From: an archaeon
GTDB lineage: Archaea > Thermoproteota > Nitrososphaeria > Nitrososphaerales > Nitrosopumilaceae
Assembly: GCA_005240025.1 (NCBI GenBank)
Contig: SBBK01000145.1
Span: forward strand, 1-8,928
DNA length: 8,928 nt
Direction: 5' to 3'
Shown: piece after piece, positions 1 to 7,611 of the stretch
How the letters are laid out: every line of letters starts with the position of its first letter
Position numbering within the stretch: the stretch's first letter is position 1
Position numbers and translations under genes: made by a program
Notes under the pieces: model-generated
What the model was told of the DNA's origin: nothing
Seen by the model: only the letters and a program-made list of their open reading frames with translations
Databases searched by the model: none

Positions 1-21
1 GTAATCTTTACCAGCAATTAA

Positions 22-29
22 TTTATCTA
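22..29 (+). promoter_or_regulatory. TATA-like box for the first membrane-protein gene
   Basis: The sequence TTTATCTA is centred about 25-26 nt before the ATG at 51. This is the spacing expected if transcription starts at or next to the start codon, as in leaderless archaeal mRNAs. No GGTGA-type ribosome binding site lies between the box and the ATG. The spacing is seen directly; promoter function is inferred. Confidence 0.5.
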
Positions 30-50
30 AAACTGCAGCAGTGTAGATCC

Positions 51-737
51 ATGGGTCAGTTTTTTACAGACGATATTGACTCAATTCTCAAGGCGGGTCA
101 CGGCGACCAAGAACGCTTACTTAGGATCAAGTCGGACTTTCTGGCAAAAAAACTAGTCACCATTGACGACAGAAGGTACGTAGAAGGCCTGATTTCCCGT
201 TATTTGAAGCCCAAGGCCCGAGAACCTCAAAGAATTGTCAATATTCCCGAAAAACGAATAGTGCCCCCGCCGCCAAAGGAGCCAACAAGGATCGCACCCC
301 CCAGACCAATCGAAGAAAAAAAGATTCCAAAAATACAAGGCAGGCCAAAAGCCCGCAACATTGCAATAGGCGTTTCAGCGATAGTTATGGCAGTACTGGT
401 CATTTCCATTGTGGCAATGAGTCAAGACACAACATATGTGGAAGAGCAGCCTCAAGTTATCAAGAATCTGGAACTGGACCAGACATCATATGTACGTGGA
501 GACATAATCTCGATTTCAGGCAGTGTTGACTCTGGCACAACGGTAAGCCTCGCAATTAGTAATCCGGCCAATCAGCAGGTCTGGTCAGAGAAGGTTGTTG
601 TCAAAGGAGGCGTCTTTTCAACTCTCGTCATTGCCGGTGGGCCGGGATGGGAACAGGGCGGCAAGTACACTGCAAGTTCGACGCACGACGGAATTACTGA
701 GACGGCAGTTTTCAATTTTAATCCGGATGAATCATAA
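51..737 (+). CDS. Single-pass membrane protein with exterior Ig-like domain
   Basis: The 228-residue protein has three parts. Residues 1-55 are a short charged helical segment that loosely resembles a SHOCT-type motif (around LAKKLVTIDDRRYVEGLI, 31-48). Residues 56-102 are a proline-, arginine- and lysine-rich linker including PPPP at 72-75. Residues 104-123 form one hydrophobic membrane helix. Residues 134-225 look like an all-beta Ig-like domain starting near SYVRGDIISISGSV, a pattern common in secreted and surface proteins of Nitrososphaerota. Positive residues before the helix suggest the N-terminus is inside and the Ig-like domain outside. The ATG at 51 fits the TATA-like box. The gene stands alone, with a 200-nt gap behind it. 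The function is unknown; a role in anchoring or sensing at the cell envelope is a guess. That it is a real gene is well supported; the domain labels are by pattern only. Confidence 0.85.
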   Translation: MGQFFTDDIDSILKAGHGDQERLLRIKSDFLAKKLVTIDDRRYVEGLISRYLKPKAREPQRIVNIPEKRIVPPPPKEPTRIAPPRPIEEKKIPKIQGRPKARNIAIGVSAIVMAVLVISIVAMSQDTTYVEEQPQVIKNLELDQTSYVRGDIISISGSVDSGTTVSLAISNPANQQVWSEKVVVKGGVFSTLVIAGGPGWEQGGKYTASSTHDGITETAVFNFNPDES

Positions 738-908
738 GTGACAAAGTTATCGTTCGATTTTGACTCCTGAAGAGTGTTAACAGTGGATTTTCTGAGGTCT
801 GGAAAGTGGGCGTTAGGTGCAGGTAGCCTGACGGCGGTTCGCTGGTGATATTACGAATGAAAATTTGTGAGATCAGCTGCTAATTTGCCAGAGCCTCATA
901 AGTCAAGG
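738..908. other. G-rich intergenic stretch without an identified gene
   Basis: This gap is visibly richer in G and T on the + strand than the flanking A-rich coding strands. It has no convincing reading frame on either strand. A small GG-TTCG-CU hairpin near 835-845 and a CAGG-TAG-CCTG hairpin at 820-830 are visible, but neither extends into a recognisable RNA fold. I could not match it to tRNA, SRP RNA, RNase P RNA or a clean C/D box guide RNA. It may hold the 3' UTR of the preceding gene or an unrecognised non-coding RNA. Confidence 0.3.
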
Positions 909-917
909 CTAATATTT
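909..917 (+). promoter_or_regulatory. TATA-like box for the SRPBCC/glycosyltransferase unit
   Basis: CTAATATTT is centred about 25 nt before the ATG at 938, and no ribosome binding site lies between them. This fits a leaderless transcript starting at or near the ATG and running into the glycosyltransferase gene. The spacing is observed; function is inferred. Confidence 0.45.
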
Positions 918-937
918 CAGCTAGAAAAAACCCACAC

Positions 938-1354
938 ATGGCAACCATAGAGGCAACCATCACAATAAACGCGCCAGCAGATAAAGTCTGGGAACTTGTT
1001 TCTGACATTGACGGTGAACCAAGATTTTGGAAGGGCACAAAACAAATCCGCAACATATCAAAAGAAGGCAACGTAGTTACGCGCGAAATTACAATTGCCT
1101 TCAAGGACTCCAAATGCATGCAAAGAGTCACATTCTATCCAAAAGAAAAAATAGTTGCTCAGTTCACAGAGGGGGTTCTAAATGGTACCAAAACGCTGAG
1201 CCTGACACCGCAAGGCAATGCAACCAAACTCGTAACCGTCTGGGACATCAAACTTTCCGGTATGATGGGCATGTTTACAGGAATGCTCAAAAAACACATT
1301 AAAAATGGCACAGAGCAGGCACTAGAGTCAATAAAGCAAGAAATCGAGAAGTGA
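938..1354 (+). CDS. SRPBCC (START-like) family protein
   Basis: The 138-residue protein has the layout of the SRPBCC/polyketide cyclase-like superfamily, whose helix-grip fold encloses a hydrophobic pocket for lipids or other small ligands. The N-terminal strand (MATIEATITINAPADKVWEL, 1-20) is followed by the characteristic helix with WELVSDIDGEPRFWKG, then alternating beta strands. It closes with a long C-terminal helix (about 109-138, ending ALESIKQEIEK). The length is usual for a stand-alone domain. It has no signal peptide or membrane segment, so it is probably cytoplasmic. It lies one base ahead of a glycosyltransferase gene and probably shares its mRNA, so it may bind or present a substrate or product of that enzyme; this link is inference. 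RatA/CoxG-type roles cannot be excluded. Family assignment is fairly sure, ligand unknown. Confidence 0.85.
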   Translation: MATIEATITINAPADKVWELVSDIDGEPRFWKGTKQIRNISKEGNVVTREITIAFKDSKCMQRVTFYPKEKIVAQFTEGVLNGTKTLSLTPQGNATKLVTVWDIKLSGMMGMFTGMLKKHIKNGTEQALESIKQEIEK

Positions 1355-1355
1355 C

Positions 1356-2558
1356 ATGGAATTTATCGATGTGCTCAATTATGCTTTTTTTGCCATTTTA
1401 GTCGGCGTTTCTGTTGCATGGGGACTATTCATAAAATCAATGTCAGACTCGTTTACAAAGACGCCATACCTTGACAGATTTGAGCAAAAAAAACACCATA
1501 CTCCCAAAGTTTCCGTGATTTTACCTGCAAGAAACGAGGAACGGTTCATCAAAAAATGCCTGGATTCCTTACTGGATCAAGACTATGAAAATTATGAGAT
1601 TATTGCCATAGATGACTCATCAGAGGACGCAACAGGCAAAATAATTCAAGAATATGCAGAAAAGAACTCAAAAATTGTCCACATCAGTGCAAGACCAAAG
1701 CCGGACGGATGGATGGGAAAAAACTGGGCGTGCATGGAGGGATACAAAAGGGCAACCGGCGAGCTCTTGCTTTTTACGGATTCCGATACGAGACACTCTA
1801 AAAACGTGATCTCGCTTGCAGTATCCCACCTTTTGTCACTTGAGCTTGATGCCCTCACAGTCATCCCAAAAATGATCTGCCTTGACACATGGACAAAGAT
1901 AACATTGCCAGTTCTTTCTACATTTTTGCACACACGGTTTTCTGCACTTCGAGTAAACGATCCTGCAAAGAAAACGGGATATTTCTTTGGGAGTTTTTTT
2001 GTAATAAAGAGACATGTGTACGAGGAGGTCGGCACACACCAAGGCGTTCGCCAGGAGATAATTGAGGATGGGGCACTGGGCAAAAAAGTCAAAGAGCACG
2101 GTCACAAGATGCGGATGGTTCGAGGAGACCACCTAATTGATGCGGTGTGGGCTCGTGACTGGTCGAGTCTGTGGAATGGTCTCAAACGGCTAATGATTCC
2201 GCTTTACCTGCAGAACAGCAGTATTGCGGTTGGTATCTTTTTTGCCGTTTTATTTTTACTTTTGATGCCGTATGCGTTGCTGGTATACTCTGCCGTGTTT
2301 TTTGACACCTCGTTGTCATTTTCTGCCCTTTTTTGGGCATCGGCAGCATCATCTGGGTTATTGTACGGTGCGGGACTTTTGGATGCGAGGTCATTGTCCA
2401 TAAAGATACAGCATGGGATTTGTGGACCGTTAGGAAGTTTTGTAGTGGTCTCCGGATTTCTGTGCGGAATGTTACAGGCAAAAAGCAAGATGGCTGTGTC
2501 CTGGAGGGGCAGGGCATATTCCATGAGAGACCATCTGCAAGACTCGATCACGGTTTGA
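1356..2558 (+). CDS. Membrane glycosyltransferase, family 2 (GT-A fold)
   Basis: The 400-residue protein should transfer a sugar from a nucleotide-sugar donor to an acceptor at the membrane. An N-terminal membrane helix (about 5-27) precedes a GT-A catalytic domain. That domain shows PARNE (57-61), the nucleotide-binding DDSS (86-89), the metal-binding DSD (142-144) and an ED-containing acceptor/base motif EDGALG (237-242). A GWMGKNWAC motif (118-126) resembles the GWxGKxWA signature of glycosyltransferases linked to carotenoid or hopanoid modification (CrtQ/HpnB-like). The C-terminal third has about three membrane helices (290-314, 322-344, 353-375) and ends with a WRGRAY motif (383-388). 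The ATG lies one base after the stop of the SRPBCC gene, indicating an operon. An isoprenoid or lipid acceptor is plausible but unproven; protein or exopolysaccharide glycosylation is possible. No truncation or frameshift was seen. Confidence 0.88.
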   Translation: MEFIDVLNYAFFAILVGVSVAWGLFIKSMSDSFTKTPYLDRFEQKKHHTPKVSVILPARNEERFIKKCLDSLLDQDYENYEIIAIDDSSEDATGKIIQEYAEKNSKIVHISARPKPDGWMGKNWACMEGYKRATGELLLFTDSDTRHSKNVISLAVSHLLSLELDALTVIPKMICLDTWTKITLPVLSTFLHTRFSALRVNDPAKKTGYFFGSFFVIKRHVYEEVGTHQGVRQEIIEDGALGKKVKEHGHKMRMVRGDHLIDAVWARDWSSLWNGLKRLMIPLYLQNSSIAVGIFFAVLFLLLMPYALLVYSAVFFDTSLSFSALFWASAASSGLLYGAGLLDARSLSIKIQHGICGPLGSFVVVSGFLCGMLQAKSKMAVSWRGRAYSMRDHLQDSITV

Positions 2559-2601
2559 GGCAATCGCACAAAGTCCAGACATCAAGCAATAGCTGAGCAA
2601 A

Positions 2602-2610
2602 GATTATAGA
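2602..2610 (+). promoter_or_regulatory. Weak TATA-like box before the HtrA gene
   Basis: GATTATAGA lies 17-25 nt before the ATG at 2627, slightly closer than the boxes before the other genes here. No T-rich terminator is seen between the glycosyltransferase stop and this ATG (68 nt), so read-through from upstream could also supply the transcript. Confidence 0.35.
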
Positions 2611-2626
2611 ACATCCGCTAGCTGTC

Positions 2627-3823
2627 ATGCTATTGGCAAAATCTACTGCAATAATTGGAGGACTCTTAGGACTAGTCATAGCACTTGTAGCATACAGCAT
2701 CATCCTCAATCCGCCAAACCAGGTACCAACCATTGATGACATTTCAAAGACAACTAAAAACACAGTCATTGCACAAGACAGGTCACAGGAAAAAACAGAA
2801 TCAAAAGAGCTGTCGCTTGTCGAAATTTTTGAGAATGCAGAATCTGGTGTGGTCAGAATTAACGTAAAGAGACCAAACCCAGAGTTGCGAGGAGTCAGCG
2901 GTATTGGGTCTGGTTTTGTTTATGACAGAGAAGGTCACATAATAACAAACGATCACGTAGTCAACAATGCGGAAAAAGTAGTTGTGACATTTTTGGACGG
3001 AAGATCCTTTAACGCAAAGGTCGTAGGCGTTGATGTATTTACTGACCTTGCAGTCATCAAAGTTAATGCAAGCTCAGATGCATTGTACCCCCTCCCGCTT
3101 GGTGATTCTTCAAAGCTTCGTGTAGGCGAGCAGATTGCTGCAATAGGTAACCCGTTTGGTCTTTCTGGCTCCATGACGTCAGGAATAGTAAGCCAGCTTA
3201 GCCGTCTGCTCCCATCACAGGACAGTGGATTTCAAATTCCGGACATAATACAAACAGACGCCGCAATAAATCCTGGAAATTCAGGCGGCCCACTTTTGAA
3301 TATGAAGGGCGAGGTAGTAGGAATAAACACGGCAATCCAGTCCGAGAGTGGAGATTTTGCCGGCGTTGGGTTTGCCATACCATCAAGAACAGTACAAAAA
3401 ATCGTTCCAGTTTTAATTGAGAATCAGATCTATCACCATCCGTGGGTAGGGATATCTGGAAGAGATATTGATCCAGACATAGCCCAGATTCTTGGATTGC
3501 AAGACGCCAGAGGATTTCTGGTGATAAACGTACTAGATGAAAGTCCTGCAAAGAAGGCAGGTCTTCGCGGAACCACAGAAACTGCGGAAATAGACGGAGT
3601 AAAATACCAGATAGGTGGAGACGTGATACTTGCAGTAGATGGCAAAGTGGTAAGAAAAATTGATGACATTTTAATTCACCTGCAGCGCCAAAAGACGGTT
3701 GGTGACCAGATGGTCCTGCAGATTTTGCGCGATGGTAAAGTCACAGACATGGTAATAACACTGGATGAGAGACCCGCCTCAAATCTCGCAAATGGTTTGC
3801 CTGCCAACTCCACACAAAGATAA
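2627..3823 (+). CDS. HtrA/Deg-type serine protease, membrane-anchored, one PDZ domain
   Basis: The 398-residue protein fits the S1C (HtrA/DegP/DegQ) family, which degrades or refolds damaged proteins outside the cytoplasmic membrane. Residues 7-27 form a hydrophobic signal anchor, followed by a polar linker to about residue 62. The trypsin-like domain (about 63-265) carries the full catalytic triad: His110 in TNDHVV, Asp140 in TDLAVIKV and Ser219 in GNSGGP. The oxyanion-loop context NPGNSGGPLLN is intact. One PDZ domain follows (about 272-380), with the usual IGGDVILAVDGK segment at 329-340; the tail is short and low in complexity. A second PDZ is absent, as in DegS/HhoA-like members. The active domain should face the outer space between membrane and S-layer. 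The last codons overlap the cofG promoter. Archaeal members are patchy, so transfer from bacteria at some point is possible. Family assignment is firm; DegP, DegQ or DegS equivalence cannot be assigned. Confidence 0.94.
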   Translation: MLLAKSTAIIGGLLGLVIALVAYSIILNPPNQVPTIDDISKTTKNTVIAQDRSQEKTESKELSLVEIFENAESGVVRINVKRPNPELRGVSGIGSGFVYDREGHIITNDHVVNNAEKVVVTFLDGRSFNAKVVGVDVFTDLAVIKVNASSDALYPLPLGDSSKLRVGEQIAAIGNPFGLSGSMTSGIVSQLSRLLPSQDSGFQIPDIIQTDAAINPGNSGGPLLNMKGEVVGINTAIQSESGDFAGVGFAIPSRTVQKIVPVLIENQIYHHPWVGISGRDIDPDIAQILGLQDARGFLVINVLDESPAKKAGLRGTTETAEIDGVKYQIGGDVILAVDGKVVRKIDDILIHLQRQKTVGDQMVLQILRDGKVTDMVITLDERPASNLANGLPANSTQR

Positions 3824-3827
3824 ATAC
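3820..3827 (+). promoter_or_regulatory. TATA-like box for cofG, overlapping the htrA stop codon
   Basis: ATAAATAC is centred about 26 nt before the TTG at 3849. It contains the TAA stop of the HtrA gene (3821-3823). The A-rich stretch after it lacks a ribosome binding site. The exact spacing argues both for a leaderless cofG transcript and for the TTG start. Observed spacing, inferred function. Confidence 0.55.
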
Positions 3828-3848
3828 TACAAACAAAAACCCCACGTA

Positions 3849-5015
3849 TTGAGCGATCTTGTATTTGATTGCGAGCAGCTAAATCGAGTACTCGATGGAA
3901 AAGAGATCACAAGATCTCAGATGTACGAAGTCTTTGATTCGATGGCCAGAAGAGCAGATGACATATACGAGACAGCGAAAACGCTTCGTGACAGGTACAA
4001 AAAACAGATCACGTTTTCAAAAAAAGCATTTTTCAATTCAATAAATCTTTGCAGTGATATTTGCGGATACTGCACATACAAGGCAGAGCCGGGCCAGACA
4101 AAACTCTCAATGATGAGTAAAGACGATGTGCGCAATTTGGCCAGACTTGCAAAGAGATATCGATGTGTCGAAGCGCTCTTTGTGACAGGGGAGAGGCCCG
4201 AACAAAAATATCAAGAGGCAAGAGAGTGGCTTAAAAAAAACGGATTTTCAAGCACGCCAGAATATCTTGCTCATGTGTCAGAGATTGCTTTCTCTGAAGG
4301 GCTTTTCCCCCACACCAATGCGGGCAACCTAACAAAACCTGAATTAAACGACCTAAAAAAGACCAACGGCAGTATGGGCCTAATGCTTGAGAGCTCTAGT
4401 GAACGTCTGACTCAGAAAAACATGCCACACCATCTTGCCCCAAGCAAAAATCCAAGTGCGCGGTTACGCGTTTTGGAATCAGCTGGTGAGTTGAAAATAC
4501 CCATGACCACGGGCGTACTTGTTGGGATTGGTGAAACACCGCATGAGATAATAGATTCGCTCTTTGAGATAAAAAGGCTACACCAGAAACACGGTCACAT
4601 ACAGGAAGTGATTTTGCAGAACTTTCAGCCAAAACCAGACACGAGGATGCGCGGTTCTGCATCAGCTGAAGAAGATTACTTTAAGACAATAGTTGCCCTG
4701 TGTAGAATAATAATGCCGACAATGAACATCCAGATCCCGCCAAATCTTTCACCAGATTCGTATCAGAGTTTTATCGATGCCGGGATAAACGATTGGGGTG
4801 GAATTTCACCGCTCACGCCTGATTATGTAAACCCTGAATTTGGTTGGCCGGAAATAGAACGCATACAGAAAAACACGCACAGTGCAGGGTTTGAGTTAAA
4901 AGCAAGATTTCCGGTGTATCCAGAGTTTATTTGGATGGTGAATTTAGAAATTTACGGTAAAATGCAGCAGATAAGCGACGAAGAAGGTCTGGTCGTGGAT
5001 TGGTATTGGAAGTGA
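3849..5015 (+). CDS. cofG: FO synthase subunit 1 (CofG), radical SAM
   Basis: CofG and CofH together build FO (7,8-didemethyl-8-hydroxy-5-deazariboflavin), the chromophore of coenzyme F420, from tyrosine and 5-amino-6-ribitylaminouracil. CofG does the second radical SAM step, ring closure. With a TTG start at 3849 the protein is 388 residues. The 4Fe-4S cysteines are Cys68, Cys72 and Cys75 in CSDICGYC. A TGERPE motif (113-118) is typical of CofG, a GIGETPHE segment lies at 226-233, and NDWGGISPLTPDYVNPEFGW (314-333) matches the C-terminal part of the family. An in-frame ATG at 3765 lies inside htrA and would add 28 residues without family resemblance, so I prefer the TTG, which also fits the TATA spacing. 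The 3' end overlaps cofH by 4 nt. Product cytoplasmic. Product assignment is strong; the start is probable. Confidence 0.93.
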   Translation: MSDLVFDCEQLNRVLDGKEITRSQMYEVFDSMARRADDIYETAKTLRDRYKKQITFSKKAFFNSINLCSDICGYCTYKAEPGQTKLSMMSKDDVRNLARLAKRYRCVEALFVTGERPEQKYQEAREWLKKNGFSSTPEYLAHVSEIAFSEGLFPHTNAGNLTKPELNDLKKTNGSMGLMLESSSERLTQKNMPHHLAPSKNPSARLRVLESAGELKIPMTTGVLVGIGETPHEIIDSLFEIKRLHQKHGHIQEVILQNFQPKPDTRMRGSASAEEDYFKTIVALCRIIMPTMNIQIPPNLSPDSYQSFIDAGINDWGGISPLTPDYVNPEFGWPEIERIQKNTHSAGFELKARFPVYPEFIWMVNLEIYGKMQQISDEEGLVVDWYWK

Positions 5016-6265
5016 CAAACATTGACTCTCTTTTGAAAAACGCAGAACCTGTAATAGCACATGTTCTTGACAGGGCTCTAGCAGAAAAAGAGATTTCCAT
5101 TGGAGAAGCGGTCAGCCTTTATGGAGCGCGCGATGTTGACTTTCACCTAGTCGGACTGGTAGCTGATGAGCTTAGGCGCAGGCGTGTTGGCGACATTGTC
5201 ACCTTTGTAATAAATCGAAACGTCAACTTTACAAACGTGTGCATAAAACAGTGCGGGTTTTGCGCATTCAGCAGAGACTTTAGAGAAGAGGAGGGATATT
5301 TTTTGCCAACAGAAGAGATAGTGCGCCGCGCTAAAGAGGCGCGCGCACTCGGTGCAACCGAGGTCTGCATCCAGGCAGGGCTACCCCCGGACATGGAAGG
5401 CAGTTTGTATGAAAACATTTGCAGAGCAATCAAGTCAGAAGTTCCAGACATTCACATACATGGTTTTTCACCGGAAGAAGTCTCATACGGTGCAAAGCAA
5501 TCTGGCATAACGGTCAAAGAATATTTGTCAAGACTCAAGGATGCAGGCGTCAATACCCTGCCCGGCACGGCAGCTGAGATACTTGACCAGCAGATTCGCG
5601 ACAAGATTTCGCCTGGAAGAATAAGCGCAAGTGATTGGGTAAAGGTCATCAAAACCGCCCACAATCTTGGGATCAGGTCTACTGCAACCATGATGTTTGG
5701 CCACCTAGAGACACCAGAAGACAGAGTAAGGCACATTGCAAAGATACGTGAGATCCAAAAAGAGACTGGCGGATTTACCGAGTTTGTACCGCTCAACTTT
5801 ATTTTTAATGAGGCGCCCATGTACAGGTACGATCTTCATGAAGGCATAAGGGCAGGCGCCAGTGCAAACGACGTCATGCTTACACATGCCATAGCGCGAA
5901 TAATGCTAAACAACTTCATCAATAACATTCAGATGTCGTGGGTAAAAGAAGGACCCAGAATGGCCCAGGTTTTACTCGCATGGGGCGCAAATGACTTTGG
6001 CGGGACTCTCATCAATGAAAGCATATCTACATCGGCAGGAGCGCAGTGGGGCCAGATCCTACAGCCAGGGGAGATAAGACGTCTAATCTCACAGATAGGC
6101 AGAAAGCCAGCTCAGAGAACAACCACATACAAGATTCTCAAAGTGTACAGTTCAGACTCGGAAGACGATGAGCTTGATAGAGTGGATGATGTGACTCGCT
6201 TTGGTTCTTACTTTGAGCTTGTAAAAATCGACAAATTCCGATACAAAAACCCAAGAGCAGCATAA
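5012..6265 (+). CDS. cofH: FO synthase subunit 2 (CofH), radical SAM
   Basis: CofH performs the first step of FO synthesis, joining a tyrosine-derived radical to 5-amino-6-ribitylaminouracil. With a GTG start at 5012 the protein is 417 residues. The cluster cysteines are Cys77, Cys81 and Cys84 in CIKQCGFC. Other family motifs are IQAGLPPD (ending at 127), HIHGFSPEE (148-156), PGTAAEIL (184-191), HLETPE (231-236) and GANDFGGTL (325-333). The GTG overlaps the cofG TGA as GTGA, the classic form of translational coupling; in-frame TTG codons at 5000 and 5006 are less likely starts. After about residue 370 there is a roughly 45-residue tail with an acidic SSDSEDDELDRVDD run that most CofH proteins do not obviously have. 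The related MqnC/MqnE enzymes share motifs, but the pairing with CofG favours CofH. Confidence 0.93.
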   Translation: MTNIDSLLKNAEPVIAHVLDRALAEKEISIGEAVSLYGARDVDFHLVGLVADELRRRRVGDIVTFVINRNVNFTNVCIKQCGFCAFSRDFREEEGYFLPTEEIVRRAKEARALGATEVCIQAGLPPDMEGSLYENICRAIKSEVPDIHIHGFSPEEVSYGAKQSGITVKEYLSRLKDAGVNTLPGTAAEILDQQIRDKISPGRISASDWVKVIKTAHNLGIRSTATMMFGHLETPEDRVRHIAKIREIQKETGGFTEFVPLNFIFNEAPMYRYDLHEGIRAGASANDVMLTHAIARIMLNNFINNIQMSWVKEGPRMAQVLLAWGANDFGGTLINESISTSAGAQWGQILQPGEIRRLISQIGRKPAQRTTTYKILKVYSSDSEDDELDRVDDVTRFGSYFELVKIDKFRYKNPRAA

Positions 6266-6267
6266 GC

Positions 6268-7611
6268 GTGTCTGTTTGTAGCGAGGCAATTTCATATTCA
6301 AGAAAAATCGGAGTGGACGAGTGTGAGTCTGTGTTTTGCTCAAAAAAAATCATCACAGTACGAATTACAGATTCGCAAATAACAGAAACAAAGGAAAACT
6401 ACGAAACATCCATGGGGGTTCGCCTGATACACGGCAAGAGAATCGCTTCGTGTCAGTCAACAAAACTAGAACCGTCAGTGCTGGTAGATGCTGCATTACG
6501 TTCGGCACAAAAGCTGACCAGAAGAGAATTCTGGCAGTCCCTGCCGTCTGAGACGAGAACTGCAAAACTGCAAAAAGCAAACGACGCAAAACTCTGGGAG
6601 GTCAGCCCTCTGGATGCGGCAGACATTGCCCAGCAAATGATAAATTCTGCAGACCATAAAAAAATAACGCGAATCTCGGGCTCACTAAACATTGTCTGTG
6701 ATCATTACGAGGTACAAAATACAAACCAGCTGAATTTGACTGAAAATGCAACCTATGTTTCAGGCACAATAAATACAGAGTCCGAATATGCAAGTGGAGT
6801 CGGCCAGGCAAATTCCAGAATCCTGGCAGATTTTGATGCAGGATCGATCGGATTTGAGGCAAAACAGATGTGCCTCCGCTCTGCAAATCCCCAGAATTGT
6901 GAGGCCGGGATGACTACGATAGTTTTTGAGCCGATGGCAGTTGGAGAGCTTTTGTCATTTGTGTTTACCCCAAACTTTGGTCTTAAGACATACTCTGAGA
7001 ACAGGAGTTGTTTTTCAGAAAAAATCGGCGCTAGGATTGCAACCGATGGGTTGAGCTTACTTGACGAGCCGCACGCTGCTAATGGCTTTGGAGCCAAATC
7101 CTTTGATGACGAGGGAAGTCCGACCCAGAACACGTACTACATACGAAACGGAGTTTTTGAAAACACCTATTCGAACTGTTACGACGCATTCAAAGAGCAT
7201 ACAATTTCGTCTGGTAACGCAGTAAGGGCTGGCTCTCCGCATGGCCGTAGCACCACACCCATACCTGCTGCTGCACCACACAACCTCACCATTGAATCCG
7301 GCAAGACCAGTCATGAGGAGATAATTAAGGAAACAAAAAACGGCATTTTGGTAAGTAGGTTGTGGTACACATATCCGGTCAACCCAATAAGAGGAGATTT
7401 TTCATGCACTGCAAGAAGCGGGATTTGGAGTATCAGAAACGGTAAGATGGTCCCAGCAAAACCTGTGCGAATCACATACGGCCTGCCGGAACTGCTAAAA
7501 AACATAGCATTTGTTTCAGACAGCAAGAGGACTGTTTTGTCGTGGGCTGCAATGCCAGTCACTGCCACAACAATTAGTTGTGACAGGATTCCGGTTGTCC
7601 CAATCCGGTGA
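6268..7611 (+). CDS. TldE/PmbA-like protein (non-catalytic member of the TldD/TldE family)
   Basis: The 447-residue protein belongs to the TldD/PmbA family, known for TldD-TldE heterodimers that cut unfolded or leader peptides, with the zinc site only in TldD. Here the centre has FEPMAVGELLSFVF (220-233), the TldE form, in place of HExxxH; no HExxxH was found anywhere. The rest of the family pattern is present: FDDEGSPTQNT (279-289), a PHNLTIESG segment (337-345), and YPVNPIRGDFSCTARSG (369-385) followed by a typical C-terminus to 447. It therefore probably needs a TldD partner, which is not in this window. The GTG start lies 2 nt after the cofH stop, without a clear ribosome binding site, so it should be translated from the cofGH mRNA. 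Whether it has any role in F420 metabolism is unknown. Family assignment is firm, the TldE subtype likely. Confidence 0.9.
   Translation: MSVCSEAISYSRKIGVDECESVFCSKKIITVRITDSQITETKENYETSMGVRLIHGKRIASCQSTKLEPSVLVDAALRSAQKLTRREFWQSLPSETRTAKLQKANDAKLWEVSPLDAADIAQQMINSADHKKITRISGSLNIVCDHYEVQNTNQLNLTENATYVSGTINTESEYASGVGQANSRILADFDAGSIGFEAKQMCLRSANPQNCEAGMTTIVFEPMAVGELLSFVFTPNFGLKTYSENRSCFSEKIGARIATDGLSLLDEPHAANGFGAKSFDDEGSPTQNTYYIRNGVFENTYSNCYDAFKEHTISSGNAVRAGSPHGRSTTPIPAAAPHNLTIESGKTSHEEIIKETKNGILVSRLWYTYPVNPIRGDFSCTARSGIWSIRNGKMVPAKPVRITYGLPELLKNIAFVSDSKRTVLSWAAMPVTATTISCDRIPVVPIR

Noticed and set aside
811..850. tRNA-like T-loop (GGTTCG) in the intergenic region
   Set aside because: No acceptor stem, D-arm or anticodon arm could be built around it.
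1027..1302. Alternative + strand frame inside the SRPBCC gene
   Set aside because: It is a shadow frame rich in His, Arg and Gln without domain features, whereas the SRPBCC frame has a clear fold pattern.
1646..2092. Long open frame on the - strand inside the glycosyltransferase gene
   Set aside because: It lies opposite a well-supported coding frame with intact GT motifs and shows no recognisable protein pattern.
3765..3848. ATG at 3765 as the start of CofG
   Set aside because: It lies inside htrA, adds 28 residues encoded by htrA in another frame, and ignores the TATA-like box 26 nt before the TTG at 3849.
5000..5011. TTG codons at 5000 and 5006 as the start of CofH
   Set aside because: The GTG at 5012 forms a standard 4-nt GTGA overlap with the cofG stop, and the extra residues show no family pattern.
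5452..5820. Open frame on the - strand inside cofH
   Set aside because: It is fully covered by a strongly conserved radical SAM gene, and the translation has no family features.
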